From Clitoria ternatea (taxonomy: Eukaryota; Streptophyta; Magnoliopsida; Fabales; Fabaceae), in the NCBI GenBank assembly GCA_037962975.1, contig CM075676.1:31739001-31803000 (forward strand): a DNA stretch of 64,000 bases. Reading direction: 5' to 3'. Position numbers and translations under genes: made by a program. A model generated the notes under the pieces. That model searched no databases and was not told the origin of the DNA. It worked only from the letters and a program-made list of their open reading frames with translations. Every line of letters begins with the position of its first letter. The first letter of the stretch is position 1. Below, piece after piece: positions 21,652 to 33,279 of the stretch.

Positions 21652-21802
21652 GGCTAAATACACCTGTTGGTCCCTTATGTTTCAAGTTATTTCCTGATTG
21701 GTCCCCTATATTTTTTTTAATTCAATTTAGTCCCTCAACTTTTTAAAAAGGTTTCAGTTTGGTCCTTCCGTCAAGTTTTCACTAACGATGTTTGTGCCAT
21801 TT
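21652..21802 (+). repeat. Left terminal inverted repeat of the MULE
   Basis: A 151 bp inverted match to 26713-26863. It includes TTGGTCCCTTATGTTTCAAG and TTTAGTCCCTCAACTTTTT segments, typical of the rather T-rich long repeats of plant MULEs. Confidence 0.92.
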
Positions 21803-21953
21803 CTGACGTGGCTTGGAGACGTTGTTGCCTAGAGTTAAGGACGATTTCATCCATCCGCCATTAAAGATCCATGGAAGCTCTAGGGTTAGTATGTTAGTGT
21901 TGAAAGTGTTCATAAACTTCAAGAACGTGAGCTCCGAATTACAATCCTCCGTC

Positions 21954-22417
21954 ATGGCTAACTCAGGTGGTTCTGTGTTCAGCAATGGAGGCAACTTAAT
22001 GAGTGCTCCATATTGTGAATGTGTCAGGCACCATAAAGCAGTGCTTCGAACCTCAAGAACGACGATCAACTATGGAAGACAATTCTGGGGGTGTAGAAAG
22101 TATCGCGTAAGTTTATTTGTTGATTATTACCTTGGTTTTTTTATTTGGAAAAAGGTTTATTAGATTTAGTGTGTAATACTGTGTCAATGGTGTTTTTGTA
22201 GGGTGTAGCTGGTGATGGGAGTTGCAATTTTTTCCAATGGGTCACAGACGTGGCTGAAGCTGAGAAAGATCTATTGATTATCAGACAAAGGAAAAAAATA
22301 ATCGCATTGCAGAAATCTCTCAAGGAATCAACAAAATGGAACAAGAGGATGTATTTTTTTTGTGTGTTGTTGGTCTTATGTAATGTGTTTGTGATAGTTC
22401 TATGTTGGTCACAGTAA
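21954..22417 (+). CDS. GRF-type zinc-finger protein with C-terminal membrane segment, in MULE
   Basis: Exon 1 is 21954-22106, the intron 22107-22201 (GTAAGT...TTTTGTAG), and exon 2 is 22202-22417. The phases fit, giving an uninterrupted 122 aa protein. Residues 21-66 form a GRF zinc finger (CEC, then RTSRTTINYGRQFWGC, then CNFFQW), a fold that binds single-stranded nucleic acid in proteins such as topoisomerase 3-alpha and APE2. A short coiled coil with basic residues follows (RQRKKIIALQKSLKES). A hydrophobic C-terminal segment (YFFCVLLVLCNVFVIVLCW) could anchor it in a membrane. Similar small GRF proteins are common in plant genomes, often near MULE transposases. Its role in transposition, if any, is unknown. 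The first ATG after the TIR in this frame was chosen. Confidence 0.72.
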
Positions 22418-22836
22418 GATAGTGTTATTTGGTTTAATTTAGGTTGTGGAGTCTTCTTGTTAAATTTAGTTTTTAGTTTCAGTGTTTATTGTAAGATGTT
22501 ATTTTAAGTTGTAAACTTGAGTTGTTAATTTCAAATGTTGACTTGAGTTGTGAATTTAAGTTGTTTATTTGAGATTTGATCTTTGAATTGTTAATTTGAG
22601 CATTTCAATTTGAGTTATTAATTCAAGATAAAATAATATATAGACCACCAATGAAAATTGAAATAATAATAATTTGTTTACCATGTTTAAACATCATCAA
22701 AAGATAACAAAACAGAAATTACCATTGAAAATGACAACTTGTTTACCATGTTAAACATGATCAAAAGAGAACAGAACAAAATTTACAATATTGGTCCATC
22801 AGTAAATGATATAACAAAAAAGAAAGGGATGATGCT
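22418..22836. other. Spacer between the two convergent MULE genes
   Basis: AT-rich, with irregular repeats of TTGAGTTGTTAATTT-like sequence (22440-22640). It is the shared 3' region of the two genes. No coding evidence. Confidence 0.5.
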
Positions 22837-25800
22837 TCAAATGTCTTTCCGCCTTGGTCTTAATTTTTGCCTTTGCTGGACTGGGTTTGTAGAAGCAGAA
22901 GTGGCATGTTTTCTTTTAGTTGTGGTTGTGGCAGCATTCTCAGTCGGGGCTGTAGCTTGGGTGGTTGCAGATTGTTGGGTTTGGGGCTCTTCTGGTGGTG
23001 GTTTGGAAGGGCATGTAGCCTTGCTATGGCCTGTAGTTCCATAAACACTGTACTTTGTCTTCAAACCCTTCTTGGACATCCGGATGTCATCTTTTTTAGC
23101 TTGGTCCTTGTTCCTTGATCTTTTAGGCCTGCCAGCTTGCTTCTTGAATGGTGGAGGTTGTACATTGTTTGCCTCAACCTTTTCCCATATGTTCTTCCCA
23201 ATGGTGGGTAAGATCACCGGACTGTAATAGTTTGCATAGGCCTGTTTTCTATATATTGCTGGGATGTAGGTCTCTGGGGTTTCATTAACCTGTACCATGC
23301 ATGCAACTGCATGGTTACATGGTATCCCTGTTAGCATCCACCTCCTGCAATTGTATTCCCGAGCCTTCAAATCCACAATGAATTTCTCAGTATGGTGAAT
23401 ATGATTGACCTCATATACACTGTCCCCTGACCACCTGTACAGGTCATTAAGAATGAAATTAATATGGGATACAATTTAGAAAATATAAAGAAGACTATTA
23501 CATGTGAGTGGCCTTTTCTAACCTGACTTGGAACATGTTTATGTTAGATTTAGTTTTCTTAACCCTTTGTTTTATCCTTGGAAGGATATCATCAGTGAAG
23601 TTGAGCAATTTTGTCCGGTTCTTGGCCCATCGTTCCATCATATAAGTCTTAATCATCTCCACAATAGTGATGATGGGCTTCCCCCTAGCTTCAATTATAA
23701 TTGAGTTAAAAGTTTTAGACATGTTGTTCACCAATACATCACTCTTTGGTGTAAATGAAAACCGTGACTTGCTCCAGTGTCTGGGAGGTAATTTGATCAA
23801 GTCCCTGTAGGCATTTTCATTGACTTCCTTTATCTCTAGCATTGTTTTCTCCCATGCCTTAGTGTAAGTTGATTTCGCTGCCTTCCACAGTAAGTCTTTG
23901 AGTTGTTTTCCGGGATGCCTTTTTCTGAAGTTATTGTATAGATGCCTAACACAGAACCTCTGATCAACACCAGGTATGAGTTATTCTAAGGCATGTAGCA
24001 GACCCTACAAGATCCAAATTTGAGATAAAACAGACTAATTTGAAGTATTAAAACCAGTAAATTGAAGTATTGAAACATGGGGGACCACAGTGAAATCACT
24101 TAATCACTATCCATAAAAAATTGGGGACTAATTTGAGACCAAAATCAGGTCAGGCATAGTTATGGTATGTTGTAGGTTTTTAGTTCTTTGTGCAGGCTAA
24201 CATACAGCAGTGATAGTTATGGTACATTGCATATTTCAGGGTATGCAGTTATGCAATTAACATAGACTGATCATTATGCAGTTCTTGCACAGTTCACATT
24301 GCATACACACACTGATCATTATGCAGTTAACATAGACTCTTATTACACAATTATGATCATTATGCACCATACGATTCATCACCAGTATACCAACTGCAAT
24401 AATTCATGCATTACAATTCTCCTACAAATTACACACAATTCAATGGAAATTACAATTCAATGCAAATTACACACAATTCAAATTACACACATCCATACCT
24501 GCACACAATTCAAATCATCACCATATGACATACCTTCTGTTGATCAGATATAAATGTCATCTCACTGTAGACCTGAGAGCCACCTAAATCACCAACAAGT
24601 AGCTCCAAAAACCACCTCTAAGAATCTGTGTTTTCACACTTCACCACCCCAACTGTAATTGGCAAAATTTGATCGTTTGGGTCTCTACCAACTGCACTCA
24701 AAAGTTGCCCACCATAAGGCCCTTTAAGAAAGCATCCATCTAACCCAATGATCTTCCTACAATGCTTGAAGCTGTCCTTGCTCCCTTTCAGACACACATA
24801 CATCCTATGAAAAGAGGTTGCAACTGTATTCTAAGACACTGTGCTTCCTGTTGTAATGTGTTGTACATTCAACTTCACAGTGGAACCAGGATTGGAGTTT
24901 TCTAAAGCAGTGCAGTAGTCCCATAAATCTTTGTATTGCTCAGTGAAATCACCATCTACAATCCCCAATGCAGCCTTCCTAGCCCTGTAAGCCGTTGTCT
25001 TGCTTACTTTAGCATGCCAATTCTCTCGGGCCCTGTTACATATATCTGAAAGTTTAAGCTTTGGGTTCTCCTTCACCCCACTGACCAGCTTCTTAGAAAG
25101 TCATCTTGAAGTCAAAAACTTTATCCTATGTTGTCTGCCACACGTGTGTCTGTCAATAATGTTCCTTAACTGCCATGTTTCCTCATTTGCCAGCTTGCCA
25201 CAGTAGGCATAAAACTCACAACCTTCAATACACCTTACCCTCACTCTCTTTTTATCGTTTTTTTAAAATCTCAAATCCTTACCATTTGCAATAGCATATG
25301 CAATAATGGCCTCTTTGAACTGCTCCTTGGTTAAGAATGCAGTGCCCTTGACCCAACGATAACCTTCCATGTTTGTTGGCATCTTAAAATTTGGGCACCT
25401 TTCAGCTTCACTCTCTTATGAGCTATCACTATATAGCTCCTCAGAATCTTCATCAATGTCAGATACCACTTCTTTGCCTTTCCCTATGTTTTTCTTACAA
25501 CTTGACCCCTCACCCCTTCCAGAATTAGTACCCTTTATATAGGTCCTTGGGTTAACAGTTCTAGAAATTTTTCTCCTCTGCCATTTCTTTTTTACACCAA
25601 CCTGTGTAGTTGGCTCATCAGTGGCAGTACTTCCTCCACCTTCACCTATTTCATCCTCTTGATCCATCACTTCCACATTTTCAAGCATCACATTCACATG
25701 TTCCATCACCTCATTAGTGGCTTCACCATGTGCCTTAACAGTGATCACATCCTCTTGATCCACCCCTTCATCATCTGAATCATGGAAATGAATTTCCATT

Positions 25801-26375
25801 GCACTATCATCATCATCTTCTACTATAATATCATCTGAAACTGTCTCAACATATGTTTCATCACCCCTGCCTTCATCACCCTTCTCCTCATCATCTTCAC
25901 CATGTGGCTCATCACCTATATCCTCGAGACCTTTACCATCTGGCACATCAGCATCAACATCTACATCATTTGTTTTCTCTGGGCCAGTGAGGTCCAAAAC
26001 AACCTCTGGCACATCAAGGGCATGCACCACAAACATCTGAACCTTCCCCTGAGAGTGTGCAATCCTTGCCATCTCTAAACAACCTTTATCGTCGACCAAT
26101 TGCTTCAGCCCAACATGAAACTTTTTGCCTCCAATCTTGTACCATAACTCCTCAACATTCACGTATCCCATGTCCTTTACTATTCCCATAACTTCAAAAT
26201 AACTCCATCTATCCTCATCGATGTCCCATTCAGAGTCAATACCACTATACCCCAACTTCTTTCCATTTTCTTCAACAAAAGACCCCCATGAAAAATCTCC
26301 AACTTGAAACGAGGATTCATCCTGCAACCCAAACTCAAACCATACTAAATTTGTAAATGCCAAATACAGTTCCAA
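22837..26375 (-). pseudogene. MULE transposase, decayed
   Basis: Pieces of a MuDR-type transposase lie in order on the minus strand. First is an N-terminal PB1-like and acidic region (26375-25416). Next comes a MuDR DNA-binding region with MPTNMEGYRWVKG (25415-25100), then the MULE catalytic domain with KIIGLDGCFLKG and FISDQQ (24990-24530) and its continuation LVNNMSKTFNSIIIEARGKP (24010-23498). A SWIM zinc finger NCRRWMLTGIPCNHAVAC follows (about 23345-23290). The tail holds a zinc-knuckle remnant GHSKATC, its first cysteine positions being Y and Y. Several in-frame stops break the first long exon (about 25413, 25266, 25103, 24828, 24615). It cannot encode an active enzyme, so any recent movement needed a helper in trans. 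Confidence 0.88.
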
Positions 26376-26712
26376 ATTTGTACACCGTAAACCCCATATT
26401 ATGCCCTGACAAAATTAGTTTTCCCCCCAAACCCAAACTTAAAATGAAAGAGACGAAGGATTAGAGGACTTAACTACAATGTCGAACAACAGGACGCAAG
26501 CACGAACTGCCTCACTATCTCCTCCGAACTTAGCTTTGCTTGTACCTTAGGTCACCCTTCAAACACGTAACAAATGCCAGAGGAAGAAGACGGTGGGATC
26601 AATATGAACCACCTCTCTTCCCTTTCCTCAAAACGCTCGTTTTGCCATTGCCAGCACAACAAACAAAAAATTGACACATGGGATACATGTCAGACACTTG
26701 GTCCATGTAAGC

Positions 26713-26863
26713 AAATGGCACAAACGTCGTTAGTGAAAACTTGACGGAAGGACCAAACTGAAACCTTTTTAAAAAGTTGAGGGACTAAATTGAATTCAAA
26801 AAAATATAGGGGACCAATCAGAAAATAACTTGAAACATAAGGGACCAACAAGTGTATTTAGCC
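26713..26863 (-). repeat. Right terminal inverted repeat of the MULE
   Basis: Inverted match to 21652-21802, about 97% identical by eye. It would also contain the transposase promoter. Confidence 0.92.
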
Positions 26864-26872
26864 TTTTTAAGT

Positions 26873-27536
26873 ATTAGATAGAAGAAATTACTTACTATTT
26901 TTAACTTTTTATTTGGTTCAAAATAATATTTTGAATAAGAAGTTTGTTATAAATATATTTAATTAATTAATTAAGTTTTTTAAAAATATGTTTTCAAAAT
27001 AAATTTGGCAAACTATATTTTAAAAAAGTTTAAAGAACTTATTTACAAAATTATATTGTAAAACAGATTTTTTTTCTTTTAATTACTCAAGATCTTTTCT
27101 TAAAGTTACACTAGAAATCTAAAACAATTTCAAACATCCCTATAATTATTGATATACTAGTTTTTTTAAAATATTTTAAGTGAGATATTTTAAAACAAAA
27201 ATAACAGTCTAATATCATGCACTCATTCTATTCCACATGTTAAGCTTTATGATTTTTAATGAATATAATAAAAGAAATTGATAAACAATGAATATAATAC
27301 TTCAAAAGCATATAATATGAATTTCTTTTAAATCATTGTCTGAATTTAGGAATTAATTAATTAATACTTCAATAATGGAAGACATAGGTTAATTTCATAT
27401 AATTCTATATTTCAATTATTCATCATCAACTCGGAGATCACATGGGGCGACAGTTCTCTTCAATTACGTTACTTTTCAGTTATTCACCACTTGCCTAACT
27501 TTTTTATTTTCGATATTAATAAAAAAAACTTCCCCC
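26873..27536. other. AT-rich upstream region of the cysteine protease
   Basis: About 660 bp of AT-rich sequence, including AATTAATTAATT runs (26960, 27350) and a less AT-rich stretch at 27430-27500. It probably holds the gene's promoter, but no element besides the TATA box can be named. Confidence 0.5.
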
Positions 27537-27540
27537 CCTC

Positions 27541-27548
27541 TATATAAA
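27541..27548 (+). promoter_or_regulatory. TATA box of the cysteine protease gene
   Basis: TATATAAA after a C-rich stretch, 66 bp upstream of the ATG, which leaves a short 5' leader of about 30-40 bases. Confidence 0.7.
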
Positions 27549-27606
27549 GTTATTCGCCCATTCTTTCCTTCACCAACAACCTTTCAAACCTCTTCTCTCC
27601 TCTGCC

Positions 27607-29455
27607 ATGGCAACAATGGCCATAATATCCACCTTGCTCTTTCTTTCCTTCACCATGTTTTCATTGGCCATGGACATGTCCATCATAAACTACACCCACA
27701 ACCACCATGACCAATTGAGTAACCAAAGTGACAAGGAGATAATGGCCATGTACGAGGAGTGGTTGGTGAAGCACCAAAAAGTGTATAATGGGTTGGGAGA
27801 GAGGGACACGAGGTTCCAAGTTTTTAAGGACAACTTGAGATTCATTGAAGACCACAACGCTCAAAACAACACATACAAACTTGGGTTGAACAAGTTTGCA
27901 GATATTACTAATGATGAATATCGTACCATGTATTTGGGCACCAAGAGTGATGCCAAACGCAGGTTCATGAAAACTAAGATTACCGGTCACCGGTATACCT
28001 TTAACGCCGGTGACAGGTTGCCGGTGCATGTCGATTGGAGGTTGAAAGGTGCAGTTGCTCCAATCAAGGATCAGGGAACTTGTGGTAAGGTTTTCTTTTA
28101 ATCCTATGGTTTTGTCATTTTGTTTTTGGTAAAGATAATATTTTGTAACTGCTCCCTAAGATTTCTTATTGGATAAGGAATTGTTATTTTGTTTTTTTGG
28201 GATGGGCTTGTTTCTTTTTTTTTATTATTATTATTAAATTCAACTATAACAAACTTTATCTAATAAAGTGGACATATAGTTTCAGATAAGATTTCTTTTT
28301 TATTACTTCAAGAGTAAGATTCTTTTTTAAAAAATATTGTATTTCTTAGTCATATAAATAACTAACTTTGTGTTTGATTTGATTGGAGTTTGAAGGGTAG
28401 ATTTCGATCTTGTATTGGAAGTTGGAAATTAAAGGGTAGAGTTTAGATTCTACTAATTATTAATTAATTAGTATCTTTTTTACCGAGACAGGAAGTTGTT
28501 GGGCATTTTCAACAGTGGCCACAGTGGAAGCTATAAATAAGATAGTGACAGGGAAGCTTGTGTCTTTATCTGAGCAAGAACTTGTGGACTGTGACAGAGC
28601 CTTCAACGAAGGGTGCGATGGGGGTCTCATGGACGATGCTTTTGAGTTTATCATTGGAAATGGTGGCATAGACTCTGAGCAGGACTATCCATACCGTGGT
28701 GTTGATGACATTTGTGATACAACCAAGGTATGTATATAGTTATATATCTATCTTTGAAAACAAAATTGATTGAATTTGTTTGACGCTAGTCTAAACTTAA
28801 TAACTGACAATTCTAATGATTTGGGTGGCTTCTACTACTGCAGAAAAATGCTAAGGTGGTGACCATTGATGGGTATGAGGACGTTCCACCATATGATGAG
28901 AAAGCATTGAAGAAAGCTGTGGCTCATCAACCTGTTAGTGTTGCTATTGAGGCTTCTGGCAGGGCTTTGCAACTCTATCAATCTGTAAGTTTATTCATTT
29001 GCAATGTTAATTTATTATTGGTACATGTAAATATGTCACTATTTGAGTCCTAGTTCGATTTTGATTTGAGACTATGTTCCTAAGCTAGTGTGTGCAATGT
29101 AATAATGTGGTTATAAAACAAGGAGTTATGTTGCAACATGAACTGTCATAGCTTATAAATTTCTGGTTTTCATTTTCAGGGTGTATTTACTGGTAGGTGT
29201 GGGACAAAGTTAGACCATGGTGTGGTGGTTGTTGGATATGGCACTGAAAATGGTGTGGATTATTGGCTGGTGAGGAATTCATGGGGCACTGACTGGGGTG
29301 AGAACGGCTATTTCAAGATGGAGCGCAATGTGAAAAGAAACACTGGCAAGTGTGGAATCGCAATGGAGGCCTCTTACCCAGTTAAGAATGGCAAAAACTC
29401 TGCACTCCCTAATCCAGCTTATGAGAACAGTGAGGTGTATGTTAGCAGTGCTTGA
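27607..29455 (+). CDS. Papain-family (C1A) cysteine protease precursor, four exons
   Basis: Exons are 27607-28084, 28492-28727, 28844-28984 and 29180-29455, all with GT-AG introns and fitting phases, giving 376 aa. A hydrophobic signal peptide (about residues 1-21) sends it to the secretory pathway. An I29 prodomain with an ERFNIN-like segment (ERDTRFQVFKDNLRFI, 65-80) keeps it inactive until cleaved. The mature enzyme starts near LPVHVDWR (138). The catalytic set is Gln156 and Cys162 (exon junction CG/SCWAFS), His298 (LDHGVVVVGYG) and Asn318 (RNSWG). The disulfide motif GCDGGLMDDAFEF is present. It resembles RD21-type proteases but lacks their granulin tail, and no KDEL is present. Likely role: vacuolar or apoplastic protein breakdown. 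The ATG in GCCATGGCA context was chosen. Confidence 0.95.
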
Positions 29456-30836
29456 AAATTGAAATTACTTGATAGTTATGTTGGATCTGGGAAGACGGAG
29501 AAGTGCTATAGTTGCAAGGAAGTGATGTTTCTGCTACCTTAGATTTGGTTATTGGATATGCCTATTGGGATATTCTTGTATATAGATTTCTTCAGGTGAA
29601 AACTGAACCTGAATATCAATTTGCTCTGGTTTTCACTCGTTATTCCATTTGAATGTTTAATCTGAAATCCTTAATGATATCAATGTGCTATTTATATTTC
29701 TGATTACTGTTTGCCGAGACTCACATCTTTCTTCAATGTGAAAAACTCTGTCCTGTATTTTGAGTTATCTAAATCAGCATCTCATGGTCCATGCTTGTTA
29801 TCAAGAGCACTTGGAAAATATCATGATGCTACTTTCTCAGTGCTACCGTTAAAATTCAGTTGGAAGTGTAGGAAAAGATGGTGCAACATGTCATATTGAG
29901 TGGAATGATTGATAACTAATAACCTAAGTTGAGCTTAGTTTTCAATTGAGTTTCTCAACAACACGGGATAGGATTTTGAAAGTAAGAGTTTTTCACATCA
30001 AATATTATTAATATCTTTTTTAGAAATGATATTTGTACAACATGTTCAATGCTGTATGAAGATAAAAATAAGAAGAAATGAGATAAAAGTGAAATGAGTT
30101 GTAGGAAGAGAAATATGTTAAGTAAAATTTTAAAGTTTTTACATTGTTTTTATGTATTATAAATCAAAGTCATTGCTTCTAAGATTGATAAGTAAATAAA
30201 GGGTTGAATAGTCTTAAGTTAGATAAATACATTAAGGTATATATTATCACTATAACTCCTTTATACTACAATTAGTATTAGCATAAGAGTGAGTCCCACT
30301 AAAAAACACTATATTTTGTATAAAAGAGTATAGAGATGATATTATAACTATCATAAAGTATATTGGGAGATTTTTCAATTTATCTAATTTTAAAAATTTC
30401 TATCTTAAATTCTTATGTGTTTATTATATTTTTTGCATATTTTATTTTTGTTTGTAAATCAAGTTCTCAAAGAGAAAATAAATTCTAGCAAGATAGAGGA
30501 AAAAAACGTTATATGTTGTTATATAAATATGTTGTAAAAATAACATTTTTTTTCCAACTTTACTTTTAACCATGTGATATTATTCCCATAAGTAGAGTTG
30601 AACAATGAAAATATAAATGGTTGATGTAATTAATGGAATCACATAAGAATGAAATTCATATATTATATGTTAGAATGTCTCATTTACATACTTCAAATAT
30701 AATTCCATCATCAACGAGAAACAACCAATCTCACTTCAACATTCATCTTTTTTTTTTACAATAGTTCATTTCATTTATTCTCAAATGTATTCAAGGAAAC
30801 TTAAAAATAAACCCCACTAGAGAGTGATACATAATG
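29456..30836. other. 3' untranslated and intergenic sequence after the protease
   Basis: The protease 3' untranslated region probably covers the first 200-250 bases. The rest is AT-rich, with short open frames that show no family resemblance and are not called. It ends at the target duplication of the solo LTR. Confidence 0.5.
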
Positions 30837-30841
30837 TCACA

Positions 30842-33274
30842 TATAACATCCTTAATTTTTAAAATAATTTTTAATAAATCAAATAAATTTTTTTTTTTTG
30901 CAAATAATATAAATTTCTAAAATAGGTGTCGGATTCAACATTAACAGTACCGGTTATACATCAATCCGACCAACTCATTTTAAAATACAAATAAATACAA
31001 ATAAACCTTTCACAGATAATTTCAAGATTAAAAACAAAATCTGAATTAAATAATATTATTGTCACTTTACAAAAGCCGGCCGACCATTTAATATACAAAG
31101 AAAAATACAACACTCGGTATCCACAGGAGCCGGCCAAGGCTTCTACCAAAATAACTATGTACACTATGTATTGTACATAATAATACATAATGCTCCAGTT
31201 GGTTGAGTGACTTCAAATGCCATCACTGTGTCCTCTATCCACTGTAAAAATGATAAGTAGAGGGTGAACATAAACATATCAAATAATAGTTATTGAATCG
31301 GATTAAAAGTCCAATCCATAACTATGCAAATAACACATACCAAGCCATATAACACATCATGAACAGCATGTTATTCTCAATAACATATATATCAGTGCAT
31401 ACACATGCTCAATCAAATGGATCTATTATTAAGTCTTTTAATTTATGTTGCAACACTGGCTCCCCGAGCCATAACTCAGCTCTCAGCTGATCCGGTCGTT
31501 TTATTGGTACCAAACCGTTTACACCCAATGTGACACCATCACTCTCAGTGACAACGGTCAGTGCCATGGGCTAAAACCCCGAGCCCCGCTCAAGAGGTTA
31601 CCTTGAGTCCCACCCAAGGTCTTTTGTCTTTTGGCTTGAGTCCCACCCAAGGTCTTTTGTGGAAACCATATCATATTTCATATTCAACCATCACACATGC
31701 ATCTCATGCATATACATAAATATCAGGAATCATCATCCATCTCATATCATTATCATATCAACATCAACAATATGAATGGAATATATATGAAAACATAAAG
31801 CGTCATATAAACGGGGTCTCAATAACAATTATGCACACAACATATATACAACATAATAATATCACCCCATATCCATTCATAAACTATCTATTTGAAATGT
31901 AACGCTCCCCCTACCTGGAAATAAGAGTTCTTGGAGCACTTAAAGTTTTATCCAATTCACAGCTTGTAAATTCTGACTAGAATTGCAGCTTTGTACCAAT
32001 CCAGAACTTTCTTTGTAAAGAGAAGAAATGAAGTTTGATTTCTGCTTCGTTAATGGCTTTCAGCAAGAGTTGGAAGAAAAAGATTGTAGATGATGTTTTT
32101 CACTTTCCAAAAGTCTTTAATTAATCCAACAGTAGTTGATATTTATATTGTTCATGCAAAAGAGACGTGAACAATAAAAAGATATCTGTTGTATGTTTCT
32201 TCAGATGATGAATAAGGAATAAGCATTTAATGAAAAGGGACAGCACATCAGAGAGGGTCCCATACTTAGAAAAATATCAGAAAAAGAATCCGCTGGAAGG
32301 TAGAAGAACAGAGTGACGTGGAAAGCTTTAATAATTAAAATAATTATTAATTCTGACTCGGTTTCGTCTTGGGCACATCTTTCCGAGAAAGCCTTTGTCC
32401 GCTCATAATTCCTTCATTCGGAGGAATTTCATTCGGAAAGGTTCCATCCCCTGAAACACTCAGTTTTCTTTCCTCAGAAACGTCCCACACGGTAACATCT
32501 CATTTAAACATACTCAGATATATTTCTGTCCAAGTCAATTCTTTTATTTACGTCACTCGGAAGTCTTCCATCTAAAAATCACTCGGAGTTTGAAGACAAT
32601 CCTCTCTCTCAGAAGTCTTTCCACTCGAAGGAATCACTCAGGGTCAAGGACAATCCCGAAAACAAACCCGAGCATAAATTAAATTAAATGAAGGGTCCAC
32701 CACTCAGGAACAAACCACTCAGATATTTTACTTTTCCCGAGAATTGTTTACTCGGAACATACTCAATTGGTGTTGAAGCCCTTTGTCCAGAAACACTTCC
32801 TGGAAAAGACTCACTCGATACCATTCCATTCAGAAATATCGTATTCAGAGACATTTCACTCGGAAAATCACACAACTTGGAGATATTCCACTCGGTCATT
32901 TCTCAAAATATTCCACCCTGAGAAGTACTTATTCAATTTTAAGTTTTTCCCCACTCAGAAGTACTTCTCTCGGATACGTTTCATTCGGCAACATCTCACT
33001 CGGAGCCGTTTCACTCGGATTTTCCTTATTCAGAAGTGTCTCATTCGGACACCATTTTCTTAACTTAGAAATAAATCGCTTAATGATGTTTCACTCGGAA
33101 ACATCTTAACTCCATTTGGAAATAGCTTCCTCGGTCTTACTTTACTCGGTATCGCACCATTTTCACTCGGAATATCATATTTCAAACAGTATTCACTCGG
33201 AATTTCATTCGGAATTTCTTTATTAATCCTTAATGAATGAATTTTCTAAAAATTATAAATTTTGGGATGTTACA
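30842..33274. mobile_element. Probable 2.4 kb solo LTR
   Basis: The segment starts TATAACATCC and ends GGGATGTTACA, an inverted pair of LTR ends (the first G of TGTAACATCC seems mutated to A). It is flanked by a perfect 5 bp duplication TCACA (30837-30841 and 33275-33279). No coding region is seen. Inside are a GGCTCCCCGAGCC palindrome block (31455-31475), two copies of TTGAGTCCCACCCAAGGTCTTTTGT (about 31599 and 31637; positions only approximate) and the CTCGG-rich tract at 32355-33215. LTR orientation is uncertain; ends of the type TGTAACATCCCAAAATTT suggest minus. Confidence 0.75.
32355..33215. repeat. CACTCGGA-type short dispersed repeats within the LTR
   Basis: Some forty degenerate copies of CACTCGGAA, ATTCGGA or CTCAGAA occur at irregular 10-40 bp spacing. 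The same motif family fills parts of the unrelated-looking 3.3 kb LTRs at 38560-39330 and 49330-50090. Open frames over this tract are artefacts of the repeat. Confidence 0.7.
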
Positions 33275-33279
33275 TCACA

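Larger units (their letters stand above)
21652..26863 (-). mobile_element. Mutator-like element (MULE) with two convergent genes
   Basis: Terminal inverted repeats of 151 bp (21652-21802 and 26713-26863) start GGCTAAATACAC and differ at about four sites. The flanks TTTTTAAAT (21643-21651) and TTTTTAAGT (26864-26872) are a 9 bp target duplication with one mismatch, the size expected for Mutator. The minus strand carries a decayed transposase reading inwards from the right end. The plus strand carries an intact GRF-finger gene reading inwards from the left end. This convergent layout parallels maize MuDR (mudrA/mudrB), though the second gene is not related to mudrB as far as I can tell. Confidence 0.9.

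Noticed and set aside
29711..29899. A 62-codon open frame after the protease
   Set aside because: No domain, no splice or promoter support, within probable 3' flank.
32684..33109. Open frames with repeated SFGNISLG or SEISYSE-like residues
   Set aside because: They arise from CACTCGGA-type DNA repeats within a solo LTR.
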